Positions 21,316-32,748 of a stretch of DNA of 44,368 nucleotides are shown here, piece by piece; position 1 is the stretch's first letter; every line of letters begins with the position of its first letter. The stretch spans positions 11,359-55,726 of the forward strand of contig MU619277.1 in NCBI GenBank assembly GCA_025201805.1, read 5' to 3'. Source of the stretch: Parasitella parasitica. Its lineage: Eukaryota; Mucoromycota; Mucoromycetes; Mucorales; Mucoraceae. Below the pieces are notes generated by a model, which saw nothing but the letters and a program-made list of their open reading frames with translations, was not told where the DNA came from and did not search any database. The position numbers and the translations under genes are program-made.

Positions 21316-22929
21316 ATACATAGGTTTTCAAAGAGGCCGGACATTGCTCATCGAAATTTGTGGTTGGCAGGAGAGAAATTTGCGGAAATTGCTAGATCCA
21401 TTCTGAATCAAGTCATCGAGAGTCCGTCGATGGAACATATCCAGGGTCTGTTGATTCTGAACTTGCACGAATATGGCTGTGCTCGTATTCCGCGGTGCTG
21501 GATGTATTCAGGCATTGCCATCCGGATGGTGGCGGAAATTGGACTCGAGAAGGAGCTCATGTACGAAGAGGCACCGGGCAACGTCCTGCCGATAGATCGA
21601 TGGTTTTGGTACGAGAACCGCCGCAAACTGTACTGGGACACCTTTTTGCAGGACAAGCTGAGCAGTGCAACTACCGGGAAGCCGCAGATGATGGACCATC
21701 TGGACTGCAATGTGCTTTTGCCAATCTACAATAGTTCATTGGACCTAGGTTCCGCCGGAGAATTCTATCAGCAGAATCTGGGCGGGACAAAGTTGATAAG
21801 GTACAATGTGCATCGCGATCCTTTGGGGGCAGTTACCGGTATACAAATGACACCTGTTGATCTCGCTTCTTTGGAGGATAACCAAGCGCATCTTCTGTTC
21901 CAGCAAGTGGGGCTCGAATCACGTACCAATGAACTATTTGTGCTGCTTGGGAGAATTACTCGATTTGTCAACAGAGGATTCAAGGACCTGATATGCTTGG
22001 AGAACAACCAAGAGTTTGACCAACTGAACCGAGCGCTAGATGACTGGGAGAGGCGGCTCCCCCATCAGCTGCGAAATACACCCGCCAATCTGGAATACAC
22101 GCGCCAGGCGCATTCATTTCACTCTGGGCAGTTTGTATTGGCACACATGATGCACAATGCATTGATTGTCTTATTAAATCGGCCTTCCTTGGTTTTGGCG
22201 GATATGCCGAGGCTGGGCCAAGTGACACAGACAATGCGAGATAAAGTGTGTCAAAGTAAAGAGAAATGTCTTGCTGCGGCGGATAATATTACTGTCATGT
22301 TGAAAGATTTGGTGCATCGCTTCGACATCATACCTCCCTCCACCATCTATTTCGCCTACACGACAGCTACCGTCATGGTAAACAATAGCTTCAGCGTTGA
22401 TCCAGACGAGCGCAAAAAATGCGAAGACGCGCTGCAAGAGTTTTACAAGTTTTTCGAGGTAAAGAGGCTGCTGCATGCATGAATATCTCTTGTTAATTAA
22501 TTGTTTGTTTGTTTGTTTTGTGTGTCTCTGTTTGTGTGCCGTCCACAGGGCATGAAAGTATACTGGGCCATGTCTGATAAAATGTACTTTCTTGTCAAGG
22601 ATCTGTATGCCATCCACATGAAGGTGATTGATACTGTACAGAAGAAACAATTGGCCTCTGCAGGTGGATCCAGCGGTGGCGGTGTTGGTTCGCCTCCGAG
22701 CACTAGTGCGACTGCCTGGAATGCCACGATGCACGATATGATTACAAAAAGTCTTCCACTGACAGACACGACGTTGGCATCAGAGCCTTGGAACGAATAT
22801 CCATTCCGCTATCCCTCATCGGGGCATCCCCTCCCGTTCCAATATGCTGGCAGCGATCTCTCTCTGAGGGGATTTTCTTCATTTGATCTGTGGCTACAGC
22901 AGCAGCAGCAAGATCAAAGACGCGCATGA
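20569..22929 (+). CDS. Zn2Cys6 transcription factor with fungal-specific TF domain
   Basis: Exons 20569-20652, 20714-21210, 21324-22458 and 22549-22929 give 698 residues. The binuclear zinc cluster is CNVCRRKKIKC followed by CGKCERFKQEC, with cysteines at 21, 24, 31, 38, 41 and 48 (CX2CX6CX6CX2CX6C); the first intron interrupts it after RRKK. A short coiled-coil-like linker follows (DLLEQRLRKMEELI), then the fungal_trans middle homology region (PMDIVQHLADIYFLHFETLSPIA, later WLAGEKFAEIAR and RRKLYWDTFLQDKLSS). The C-terminus is Gly/Ser- and Gln-rich. It is a nuclear DNA-binding regulator; the target genes cannot be told from sequence. A (CA)19 tract fills part of the second intron. The gene diverges from PIK1. 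Confidence 0.93.
21276..21313 (+). repeat. (CA)n microsatellite in TF intron
   Basis: Nineteen CA dinucleotides lie in the intron 21211-21323. Confidence 0.95.
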
Positions 22930-23221
22930 AATTCAGAAATATCACATGATACCAGGTTTTGGCGTAAATCAATTTCTGTCCCTATTTAATTTGACATTTT
23001 TATTTTTCACTCTTTTTTTTTTCCTTCTTTCTTTTCGTGTTTTGTTGCGAGATTTTTATTACTGGGAATAAAAGAAGCTGCTTCCTTGATCCTCTTCCCC
23101 TCTTATTTTCTTTCTATCAATCAATACAAAAGACATACAAACCTAAAGTACCTTTTTATTCATTGATCTAAGGTTAATAGCAATAGTAGTAGTAATAAAG
23201 AAAAAAAAAAAGAAACCAGAC

Positions 23222-23465
23222 ATGTCTTTATTATTCTCCAAATTGCCACTGCCACCAGCGAAATTTGATAATAATAGCAATATCATTTGCAAACCGTGGC
23301 AGTTGCCGAATCTTTTTGAAAGAACACCTCGCCTCGATGATATAGCTTCAGGTAAAAACCCTTTTTTATTTTTATTTTTTATTTCTTTCCTTTCATTTCT
23401 CTCGATCGAAATGTCCTGGATTTGTATTGTTACTGGATTTAGTAACGCTTTTTTCCAAACACACA

Positions 23466-23498
<33 letters not shown>

Positions 23499-25281
23499 TC
23501 ATGCATGTAGACATATTGCCATTGAGCCAAAAAAAGACGCCATTCTTTCTGTACAGAGCCAACTGGATAAAGTAAGTTGTCCAACGAATAAAATGCGCAG
23601 CAATTCGAAAAAAACTAATGCGCTCTGCCTGGAGAATCACGGTGATATCAAGGCCATTCATCGCAATGTCGGCGTGAACAATGCAACCGTTGTTTCATTT
23701 TACGACATCTTGGACGCAAAGAGGTGCTTTGACGTCTTTAGCAAAAATCTGTCTCAACAGGCAAATATCTACTATGTCAAGTCATCGTCGGTCGACAGCA
23801 ATGATAGCGAAAAGGTGTTTGTCGTGTTCAGTAGCATCAACAACCGTGTTGATTTGCTCAACTACGACTATATGGTTAGTAAAGTATACCTAGCAGAGGG
23901 TGCGAGCGAAAAGACTCACACTGCTGCGTTATAGAAACATGTATTACGATTTGGATCCATTTACTCCATCTCGGAAGCCCGCATCTCTCGTTCTTGCATT
24001 CTTTTAAACGTAGAATACCATGATGAACGACACAGCCGAGAATTAAAGGCCAGTTTGAACTGCTCATTTCTCGAGGTTAGTACGATTTAATGCCGTTTTC
24101 CTCGTGCTACATACTAACAATGCTGCACAACAGGGCGCACAGATCATGGTGTACAACGCTGTCTCCATTGAGGAGGTACCGTGTGCATATAACAGCAATA
24201 CTGAAATCCGTGCCTTGTCCGGCGCCTATGCTAAAAAATCCATTGAGATTTCATCCCACCAAGCTGCTGTACAAAATATGATGGTTGACACCCCCTTACC
24301 TAGCCCCTTGGCCGAAACAAGCTCCTTCTTTTCTACTGACTCTTTTGTAACGACAAAATGCCAACATGTCCCAAGCTTACCACCGTCGCCAGTCGCATTG
24401 CAACCCATTGCTTCCAAGCCAATGACCGCTTTGGAAGCTTCGCCATCTTCCTCAAGCAACACTGCATCTGATACTTCTGCCGAGCCCATCACTCCCCCAC
24501 CGCCTCCACAAAATGCCAAAGACGCTACCGACAAGACCCAAAAGAAGCAAAGAGGCTCATCTGCCAAGAAGGCTGCATCCAACTCTGTCGACCTTGACAA
24601 AATCCAAACAGGAACTGATAAGCGCACGACCTTTATGATTCGAAATATTCCCAACAAGTACACTCAGGTATGTATTATTGGGAGGAGGGTTAGGTTTTCT
24701 TTATGTCTGCTCAACACCTTGCAAAAAATGCATTAGCAAATGTTGATTGATTACGTCAATACCACGCACAAGAGCAAGTACGACTTTCTGTATTTGCGAA
24801 TCGACTTCCAAAACAAGTGCAACGTTGGCTATGCTTTCATCAATTTTATAAACCCAAAGTTAGTGTTTCTCTTACATATGCATGGGACGTCTCAATACTG
24901 ACAATTTGCCTCTTACACAGGGAAGCTATCAGCTTTTCGAATGAACGAGTAGGGAAAAAATGGCAAAGTGTTCTTCCAATTGGATATATTCAAGGATATA
25001 TTATATGTTATAAAGTGTAAGGAATGCAAGAAAGAGCACATGAACTAATGCCCGTTTTTCCCTTTTCCTCTAGGAAGATGTTCAAGTCTGATAAAAAATG
25101 TGATTTATCTTATGCCAACATTCAAGGTAAAGAAGCGTTGATTAAGAAATTCCAAAATTCCCAAGTGTTGAGCGAGGATATTACCTATCAACCCAAATTG
25201 TTTTATTCGAACGGTTCGCGAGCAGGTCAAGAGCAACCATGGCCTAAAAGCTGTAATGCGATAAAGGGACACTCGAAATAA
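23222..25281 (+). CDS. Mei2-like RNA-binding protein
   Basis: Eight exons (23222-23351, 23511-23571, 23601-23874, 23935-24075, 24134-24667, 24737-24858, 24921-25016, 25074-25281) give a continuous 521-residue model. An early region resembles degenerate RRMs (LENHGDIKAI, VVSFYDILDAKRCF, then VLRFGSIYSISEARI). A Ser/Pro-rich linker with a PPPPP run follows, then the C-terminal Mei2-type RRM: RTTFMIRNIPNKYTQQML, FLYLRIDFQNKCNVGYAFINF, NERVGKKW and CDLSYANIQGKEALIKKFQN. Mei2 binds RNA and drives meiosis in fission yeast; the role here is inferred only. Two places are uncertain: exon 2 reads better in another frame (see findings), and about 17 extra residues lie between KKWQ and MFKSDKK. Confidence 0.88.
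23467..23496 (+). repeat. Poly-A tract in Mei2-like intron 1
   Basis: About 30 A residues lie just before the second exon; they obscure the acceptor choice (23497 or 23510). Confidence 0.9.
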
Positions 25282-25516
25282 AGCTTGGGAATACATGAAA
25301 TTACTACGAAAATTATGAAATTAAAGACAATAAAGAGATTCCATCCCAAATAGTCGACTTTGACCAAAAAAAAAAAAAAAAAAAAAAATTGCTCACAAGT
25401 CGTTTTCCAAGCTTTTCTGGCTGTTATTGTTTCTAGCTACAGTTTGTTTCTGTATTGTTGCACACTTGAGCCTCGTTTCTTTGTGTGAAGTCTTGGATCG
25501 CTTGGGGAGTTTCATC

Positions 25517-25523
25517 TATAAAA
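25517..25523 (+). promoter_or_regulatory. TATA-like element before the small spliced ORF
   Basis: TATAAAA lies 38 bases before the ATG at 25555. An upstream ATG at 25523 opens only eight codons. Confidence 0.35.
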
Positions 25524-25554
25524 TGCATTTATCTGAAAGCTTTGGGTGATCAAA

Positions 25555-25906
25555 ATGAACAACTTTAAAATAGACAAAAGCCTCAGACATAGCCTCATTG
25601 ATAGCTGGGAAAATGTATCAACTGGTGCTCAGGCAACAAGAAAGCATTTGAAATATAGTTGGACATCATGTAAGTGCATAAAACGTGATGAAATATCGGG
25701 TTCACTTCTGTATAACCTTATCTGTTGTGCGTGTGTCATTTTTTTTTTATTTGTTTTTACCAAATGCTGTACAAACGTTTCAAATGACTTTTTTTAGTGA
25801 TAAAGAAACCGCATCATTATTTCGTAGCAGAAATGATCTGCGTCCATCTAATTTATTCAAATACAATTTGAAAATTGGCGCCATTGAGTATAATGAGGCA
25901 CACTGA
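25555..25906 (+). CDS. Small hypothetical protein, one intron
   Basis: Exon 1 begins MNNFKIDKSLRHSLIDSWEN and ends at a splice donor near 25670-25675; exon 2 starts at 25798 after a T-rich acceptor (TTTTTTTAG). With the donor at 25674 the second exon reads NDKETASLFRSRNDLRPSNLF and ends at 25906, giving 75 residues. The stronger-looking GTAAGT donor at 25670 leads to a different, less coding-like tail. No family is recognised. A TATA-like element and a leader of reasonable size support a real gene, but the evidence is modest. Confidence 0.35.
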
Positions 25907-26537
25907 AATGAGTATTATAGACAATTCATGCAATATATACAGACTTGAAAATGATGAAAAATTAATCATATGATAATATTTGCTTGTAATATAGCCGCCA
26001 TTGTTTTTCAAAATAATCAAAAATTTCCATGTACGTAAGATATTTAATTATAGTATTTATGATCAATAATCTATTAATTCACATATGCACATTAAAATGA
26101 AAATATAGTTACATGTTTGCATAATCATCACAAAGAAACCTGTCTCTCGGACGGGTGCACCAGAATCAAGTTTTTTATATACTTTACCAATTAGTAATAG
26201 CATCGAGGTTTCATTCACTATTTGAGCATTATCATGCGGCTCTCCCAGAAATATGTCAGAAATGGGCAGATTATATCTTGACGGTGATCAACCTTTAATA
26301 TTTATAGTGTTTATTAAAAAGTTTGTGTATCAGTCTTATTTGGGGGATGATTACACAAGTGATAAAAAATCATTCAATAATAAACCCTCCCCTCCTCCCC
26401 CCCAAAAAAAAAAGTGTTGATGAAACTTTTTTGGCAGAATGTTGAAAGAACGGGGGTTCGCCTGAATTTGTTATATAATTGCCAAGTTAGCTACAAAATG
26501 TCCCTCTTTTCTTTTTGTTTTATTACAAAACTATCAA
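25907..26537. other. Interval before the homeodomain gene
   Basis: AT-rich, no gene seen. It ends in a C-rich then A-rich stretch (about 26385-26415) in the homeodomain gene's 5' flank. The 25282-25554 part holds the 3' flank of the Mei2-like gene and a 24-base A run near 25365. Confidence 0.5.
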
Positions 26538-27334
26538 ATGCAATTTTGGCAATCATCATCAGCTGAATCAAATCAAAAAAACGCCACAACACCATCCACG
26601 ATCGGTGATCGCCGAAGCTCACTTGCCATTTCTGCGTTATTAAATGACGTTTCTGTTGATCCAGTGCACCATCCTCTAGCGCTAGATATTAGCAGCAATC
26701 TGCCATGGCACGGCAACATGAAATCCAAGCTGCCTCCTTACCACACAGATTACTCGCCAATTTCAAGTGGTGCATCATCACCAAATAGCTCATTAGACAG
26801 CTTCGGCAGACAATCTTCAATTACAGGACCACTACTACCACCACCACCACCACCACCAGATCTTTGGAGTCATTCCAGAACTGGTATGCATCAAACAAAC
26901 AATGGTATCATTGTATCGTCGTTAGCCAAAGCTAAAAGAAAGCGAATTCTACCCCATCAATACGAGAGATTAACGAGCACATTTGAAATAACGGATACCC
27001 CAAGCTCAGAAATCAGAAGCAGATTAGCTGAGGAATTGGATATGACTAAAAGAGAGGTTCAGGTATGTGAATTGCCAAATTAATTGTATGCACGTATGTA
27101 TGCATTAATACATATGAAAAGGTATGGTTTCAAAATAGACGTGCCAAAGTAAGTAGGAGCAGAGCAAACTCATTGTCGGCTGTATCAAAGCAAAAACAAC
27201 AACTTCCCCCAAGACACCACAGCTTAACTCTATCCTCCAGCTCCTCTTTGCTCGACGAGGTTCCGCGCAGACGTGCCTCCGAGTACTCATATCCATACTC
27301 AAAGCATATTATGGCGCAAAATCATAAACCCTAG
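26538..27334 (+). CDS. Homeodomain transcription factor (3' end uncertain)
   Basis: Exons 26538-27062 and 27122-27334 give 245 residues. A Ser/Pro-rich N-terminal region has a seven-proline run (about 101-108). The homeodomain starts KRKRILPHQYERLTSTFEI, continues through AEELDMTKREVQ, and is completed across the intron by VWFQNRRAK, the recognition-helix signature. The spacing is that of a typical 60-residue homeodomain. After the homeodomain, GTAAGT could be a further donor (45-base intron ending CAAAG), but the frame also reads straight through. The stop at 27332 is followed by sequence that looks coding in other frames up to about 27470 (…NTNQHVSTNGLPSTASLSS…, then AIDTLASAAEMMQS), so the true C-terminus may be longer. 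Confidence 0.85.
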
Positions 27335-27610
27335 CTCAAACTCTATTAATAACACTAATCAGCATGTTTCGACTAATGGTCTTCCAAGCACCGCATCGCT
27401 CTCCTCAATCACCTGCTTTTTAATTCAGCAATTGATACATTGGCTTCAGCTGCTGAAATGATGCAATCATAAATCTATCTATTTCATATGTGTGTAAAGT
27501 AATCTTTTTTTTTTTTTTTTGCTAATAAATGCCAAAAGGGACAATTTATACAATCCGAAAATATTGAACATGATTAAAATTACTGCTTTAGGTAATCAAT
27601 ATACAGACTA

Positions 27611-27629
27611 TTCCGACTTTTAGTCGGAA
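27611..27629. repeat. Perfect 8-bp hairpin
   Basis: TTCCGACT and AGTCGGAA are separated by TTT, about 280 bases after the homeodomain stop. It is not followed by a T run and its role is unknown. Confidence 0.6.
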
Positions 27630-27801
27630 ATGTTTCCAGCTGCAGCTTACTGGAGATTTACAATGAACACTTGAAGAATTATAGAATATAAAAGAACAAT
27701 CTCATTGGCAACGATTTGATTTCAATATATCATGTGCAACGAAAGCTACTCCAGTATTCAGCAAATCCTGTCTATTTCATGCGGTTTATTGTTTATTTTT
27801 A

Positions 27802-28002
27802 TCATACTAGTGATAAAACAGACCAAGTAATCCTATTATTAAACATTGAGCATAGCTCCTCGGCAAAAGTTTTATCATGACCTATGATTTTACACTTCTT
27901 CTTTATGAATAATGATAATAAAGGTTGCTCATTTTGAGATAATCTTGCTAATTCCAATGAATATCTGCTGATGCTCAAGTTTTGACCTGCACCTTTTATC
28001 AT
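27802..28002 (-). CDS. Small minus-strand ORF, unrecognised
   Basis: From ATG at 28002 the frame encodes 66 residues (MIKGAGQNLSISRYSLELAR…NRITWSVLSLV). The open frame extends upstream through NHNGST without a Met, so a 5' exon may exist in the LSM14 promoter region. Composition is coding-like (Leu/Ser/Lys helix-rich), but no family is recognised. It may also be a chance ORF. Confidence 0.3.
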   Translation of the reverse strand: MIKGAGQNLSISRYSLELARLSQNEQPLLSLFIKKKCKIIGHDKTFAEELCSMFNNRITWSVLSLV

Positions 28003-28182
28003 AATGGTGCTTCCATTATGGTTACTCAACGCAATCCCATACCGTCACAGAACGTGATGTCACTTGAGCTTTGAGGAGAGAGCTATGCCTACGTGGCTCT
28101 CATGGATTCTCTTGATTAGTTTTCGTTCTTCTCACAATATTTTGACTATTTCTTTACATCACAAGCGTCGAAAGCAGCGAGT

Positions 28183-29806
28183 ATGGCAGGAGAAAATTAC
28201 ATTGGTTCAAAGATTTCGGTAAGTATTAGAGAAGAGGCGAAACTTTTTCAAGCTTGTAAAGCCGTGAAACTAAAACCACGGTGCGCTTAGTTGATCAGTT
28301 TGAGCGATATTCGTTATGTGGGTATCCTCCACAGTATCAATGCTCAGGATTCAACTGTTGGTTTAAAACAAGGTAAGTCCCCAGCCACGATTCACAAGAG
28401 GATTTGTGGATTGATTGATGGCGCTTCCTAGTTCGTTCATTTGGCACTGAGGGTCGTCGCGGCAAACCTGACGAGGAAATTCTCGCTTCTGACAACGTCT
28501 TTGATTACGTTGTCTTTCGTGGATCTGATATCAAGGACCTGCAAGTGTTTGAAGCACCACCAAAGCCCACGCCACCACCACCCCAACCTACGATACCTCA
28601 AGATCCTGCTATTATGGTGAGTAAAATTTATGGATAGCTGGTAATTGTAAGATATTTATCTTTTATAAAGAGCATGAGTGGCTACCCCCCTATGAACCCT
28701 TACATGAATAACAACATGTACATGCAACCTCCTCCTCCTCCTCAACAGGCTCCCCCTCAACCGCCCCAGCAGCCTCAGCAGCCTCAAAAGTCTCAACCGC
28801 CCCAGCAGCCTCAGCCTCAGCCTCAACCTCTCCAACCGCAAGTTCAGCAGCAACGACAACAGCAACCACCGCAACAACGTCCTTCCAATGGTCAAACCTA
28901 CTGGCAGCCTTCCTATGCCTCTGAGTCCAAAGTAGATCAATCACAATCAGAAAAGAATACGCTAGATGAATTGAAGGCTGAGCTTGAGGAAAATAACGCG
29001 TTGCAACCCACCATCAACGAGGCTGCCATTGAACAGCTGGCAAAGAAAGTAAGTGAATTGAACACTGGTGATGATGCTGCTGCTGGTAGTAAACAAGCTT
29101 CCGAGGTACCACCATCTCGCCGTCGTCATGATAATAATAACAGCAACAGCAACAGCAACAATTATCGTAATAGAAATAATCGCTACAACAGCAACAACAA
29201 CGCCAATTTTGGTGATCGCCAATACAATGGCAACAACAAGAACAAGGCTGAATTCACTATTCCCAATTCCGAATTTGATTTCGAGGCTTCCAATGCCAAG
29301 TTTGATAAGAGTGAAGTTGTCAAGAAAAACGGAGAAGCAAATGATGAGGAGTCAGAAGAAGTCGAAATCCCTCAATCCGATGAATTCTATGACAAGACAT
29401 CCAGCTTCTTTGATAATATCTCCTGCGAATCCAAGGAACGCAACGAGCAATCCCAACGAAAGTAAGTCGTCTAATTTGTTGTTGTTTTTTTTGCCAGCTT
29501 ATTTTTGCAACAATGATTAATCGCTCATTTTTCTCTAGTGAACCTCGCCGTAGTCATTTCCAGGAAGAACGCAAGTTGAATGTCGAGACCTTTGGTCAGA
29601 CCACTGTAGATCAATCGAGATACCGCAATAATTATAGAGGACGTGGTGGCTACCGTGGCGGACGTGGTAGTAATAACAACTACTATCGTAATAATAACCG
29701 TAACAACGGCACTTTTAACAGCAACAGCAACAGCAACAGCAACAGTAATAACAGTAATAACAACAGACAAATTCATAAGGCCCAAGATCAACAAGGTTCC
29801 TTATAA
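28183..29806 (+). CDS. SCD6: LSM14/Scd6/Sum2-type mRNP protein
   Basis: Five exons (28183-28218, 28291-28372, 28432-28616, 28671-29461, 29539-29806) give 453 residues. The LSM14 domain covers about the first 85 residues ([51 protein letters not shown]). A Pro/Gln-rich linker is followed by an Asn/Arg-rich patch. Then come the FDF region ([14 protein letters not shown]), the FFD box ([14 protein letters not shown]), the TFG box ([13 protein letters not shown]), and RGG repeats with an Asn/Ser-rich tail. The family represses translation and promotes decapping in P-bodies, with partners Dhh1/DDX6 and eIF4G in yeast. The order LSM-FDF-FFD-TFG-RGG is the standard one. All exon phases agree. Confidence 0.95.
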
Positions 29807-30282
29807 ATTATCATAGTACAGTTAATACAAATCTTTTTCATTCTCCCCACGGGTTCTTTCGCGATTTTGTAAAAACATAAATAAACGCAATACATATTCA
29901 TTCATATCCGCGTAAATTCCCATGTATCATACTAGGAGATCCATGACCTTTCAAGACTTTTGTAGACTTCAAAGCAAATATTACCAGACTGGGTGGATAT
30001 ATACTGGTAGCAAGTAATTCGTGTAACATGTAAAAGCATAATGGCAGCAACTTTTTTCTTTTAAAAATAAAAGAACCATGGCAAGAATTCTTATATGTCT
30101 GACAACACAAATGATAGTGAGTATTTGTAGTCAATGCTGTCATTTCCTGTAAATTGATCAATGACACACCAATTTATAATGGCTAAAAGTTAGAATGCAT
30201 CCCATTAATCTAGACATGTATGGGGGTATATATATGAAACCACGGTCTTCTCTTTCAATCTTTTCTTTATCATATTTTTTTG
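29807..30282. other. Interval between LSM14 and the unknown membrane-protein gene
   Basis: 476 bases. AAATAAACG near 29878 is a likely 3' signal of LSM14. The minus-strand open frame at 29898-30167 has no domain and is not called. A TATATATA stretch near 30227-30235 lies about 50 bases before the next ATG and could be its TATA element. Confidence 0.45.
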
Positions 30283-32447
30283 ATGAAATTCATTGAACTT
30301 TCTCTACGGCTTTCGATCTGCGTTTCTGTAGGTTGCTCCTTGTTTGCGTATTATTACAGAAAGTTAGGCAGTGGGCCTGTTTCTGTGGAATACTACAAAA
30401 AACACAGATCTCTTGCTTTACCTTACGGCTTATGCAAGTATATACAATATGACATTAGAGGATTCTATTTAATGCTTCCACCAATGTTTAGTCGCTACGG
30501 ATTGTACATTCTCAAACCATAAAGCACAATCTGCGGATGGCTCTTTGCTAATCATCAACGATACGAACAAATACGTCAAATCAGTTTTTTACAATCATCA
30601 TCAAGTCGACTGTAAGCTTTTATGCGTAAAAGGTACCAATGCAGCACTTAATCAATTTTGTGAATGTACAGTGAATCATTGCAGTATTCTACCACAAATT
30701 AGCTACGCACTTTCCGAAGCAGACTATAGCCATGGCAATATGAATATTACAAGCCCTCTCATCAAGTTTGTCTCATTACAGGAGCACATTACCCAGCAGA
30801 TATCAAATGCAGATACCCTCCATCAGCTTTATCATCTTAAAAGATTACTTGACGTGTGCGTCGGGTTATATACTTTTGATGTACTTGTTGGCTCATTTGC
30901 AGCATTTTTGGCCCTACATGAAGGAAACTATTTGTTTGCAGCAGTTGCTGTATTGCTTCGTCTTGGAAGGTTTAGATTGACTCGTCAATTGGTGGACACA
31001 GAATCAAACACTGGCAGCAATGACAACAGACATGAGGATGGCGATAACAACAAAGGAGAAGATGCTAGATCAGCACCTCCTGTCATTGAGGAGCGTATGG
31101 GCCGAAATCGTGGTGCTAATAATCAAGGTGAAGCAAGCGAAAGTACTGGAGATCAAAATGAATACCTTAATGAGGTTCGTAACGATGGTAAGGCTACTGG
31201 CAAAAGTAAGCATTTAACTGGTGGTTGGCGTCCTCTCATCAATGGTGACTACGTAGATGGGGAAAATGCTGCTCATAACAAACGAGAAACAGGCCCAAGT
31301 ACTCAAGAACATCCAGATGGCGGTGCAGCCGCTTTTATCAATAATCATACTACTTTTGGAATTATAGGCCAAATCAATAGAAACGACGGTAAATGTCTTA
31401 CTGATGCTGGTAATGATGATGTTGGCGGCAATGCCATTCCATCGCATGAGCGGCTGTCTCGATTTGATGCTAATGAAACTGATAATATGGGCTCTCATAT
31501 AAGCGACGATTATAGCTGCCAAAGCAGCCCTGGAAATGCCGGCGAAAAGAGCAATGTGGCTTTTAGTACAGAAAACTGCTGCAACAAAAGCAGTATTGCA
31601 ACTAACGATACTGAGAACGAAAGTAACCCAAGATGTGATGATAAAGGCAGCAATTCCGATGACACAACCCAAGTCATTCATCCCTTAAAAACTCGAGACA
31701 AGGAAGCAATTAAACAGCAGGTGAGAAAAGTTGACTGCAAAGATAGACACGCTGCAGACGAGGGAAGCAAATATACTGAACAATCAGGAACCCCGTTCAA
31801 AAAACCTAAAAATAAAAGAAATTGTAAAAGAAGCAAAGGTAAGAAAGACAAGGAAGGAGACAATCAAGGCAATGACAGTAATAAAAATGCAGAAAAATAC
31901 TACGAATACTTGCAACACAAAAGCAAAAAGGCAAATAAAGAAAACACTAGTTCTAGAAACAGTGTAGATGGCGAATCTGATCTCGATACTGAGGAAAGCA
32001 ACGTGGGCTCTCAAAACAACAGGAAGACATTTCCTACATTCAAATTCTCATCACTGAGTGAATCTCCTGGGAAAGCCTTGCATTCGCTTGGTATTCTTTC
32101 TAGAACTACAATTGTTACAAGTACGTTAGGCACCTATATTTCAACCGCTGGTATAATGAGCGCCACCTCTTTTGCATCTCAGTCTGGTGGAGATCAGGAT
32201 ATAAGTTGCAGAATGTCCCGTTTATTGGGCCCAGTGGCATCTTTAAGTAGCAACAAAAATGCATGCTCCTCAAGCGGCAGCCAACCTACATAGGTCAATG
32301 AGTCTCCAATCGTCAAGCCGTTATCTTAAATTAATGCTTCCTCAAATACCTGAGCGTGTTAGGATAGCATCTGCAGTTGGCTTACTGCCCATCGCATCAT
32401 CACCAGAAGAGAGCTCTCCCCTAACTCGACGCATAAATTACTTGTAA
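30283..32447 (+). CDS. Unrecognised signal-peptide/membrane protein with long disordered tail; two frame breaks
   Basis: Three abutting frames look like one gene. The first (30283-30522) starts MKFIELSLRLSICVSVGC, a signal-peptide-like segment, and stops at 30522. The second (to 32293) carries a Cys-containing region (CKLLCVKGTN, FCECTVNHC) and a hydrophobic block (LYTFDVLVGSFAAFLALHEG and LFAAVAVLLRL, about residues 180-215). A very hydrophilic Asn/Asp/Ser/Lys-rich tail of some 350 residues follows. The third (to 32447) adds a C-terminal RSMSLQSSSRYLKLML…RRINYL. Removing one A at 30514-30516 and one A at 32255-32259 would join all three. I do not recognise the family. It may be a type I membrane protein or a decaying gene. 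No introns are evident, unlike its neighbours. Confidence 0.5.
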
Positions 32448-32748
32448 TCCAAAGGATAGCACTTTTCGTGTGGATTTTTACTACAAATTTCAAATAAAGA
32501 ATGTATCTGGTTTCCACTTGGTTATCCCGTTAATGAGTGAGCATAATATACAAATCAAGCCTTCTTATTTCATAGCTCAAGCATTCTTTAATGTGATCTA
32601 GCGACTCGATTATGCAGAAATTTATCAAGCAAATCAAAAGTCATGAACTTTTGGGCACTGCAATGTTAGTTGGCTCACTGATAGCCTCACTCTTTTCCAC
32701 CTTATTCCTTTTTCTTCTTTTTATTGTTGTGTTATACACATTACTACA

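Larger units (their letters stand above)
27335..28182. other. Interval between homeodomain gene and LSM14
   Basis: This stretch holds the possible extended tail of the homeodomain gene to about 27470, two perfect small hairpins (27611-27629 and 28000-28020) and a short minus-strand ORF (27802-28002). The rest is AT-rich with no recognisable content. Confidence 0.5.
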
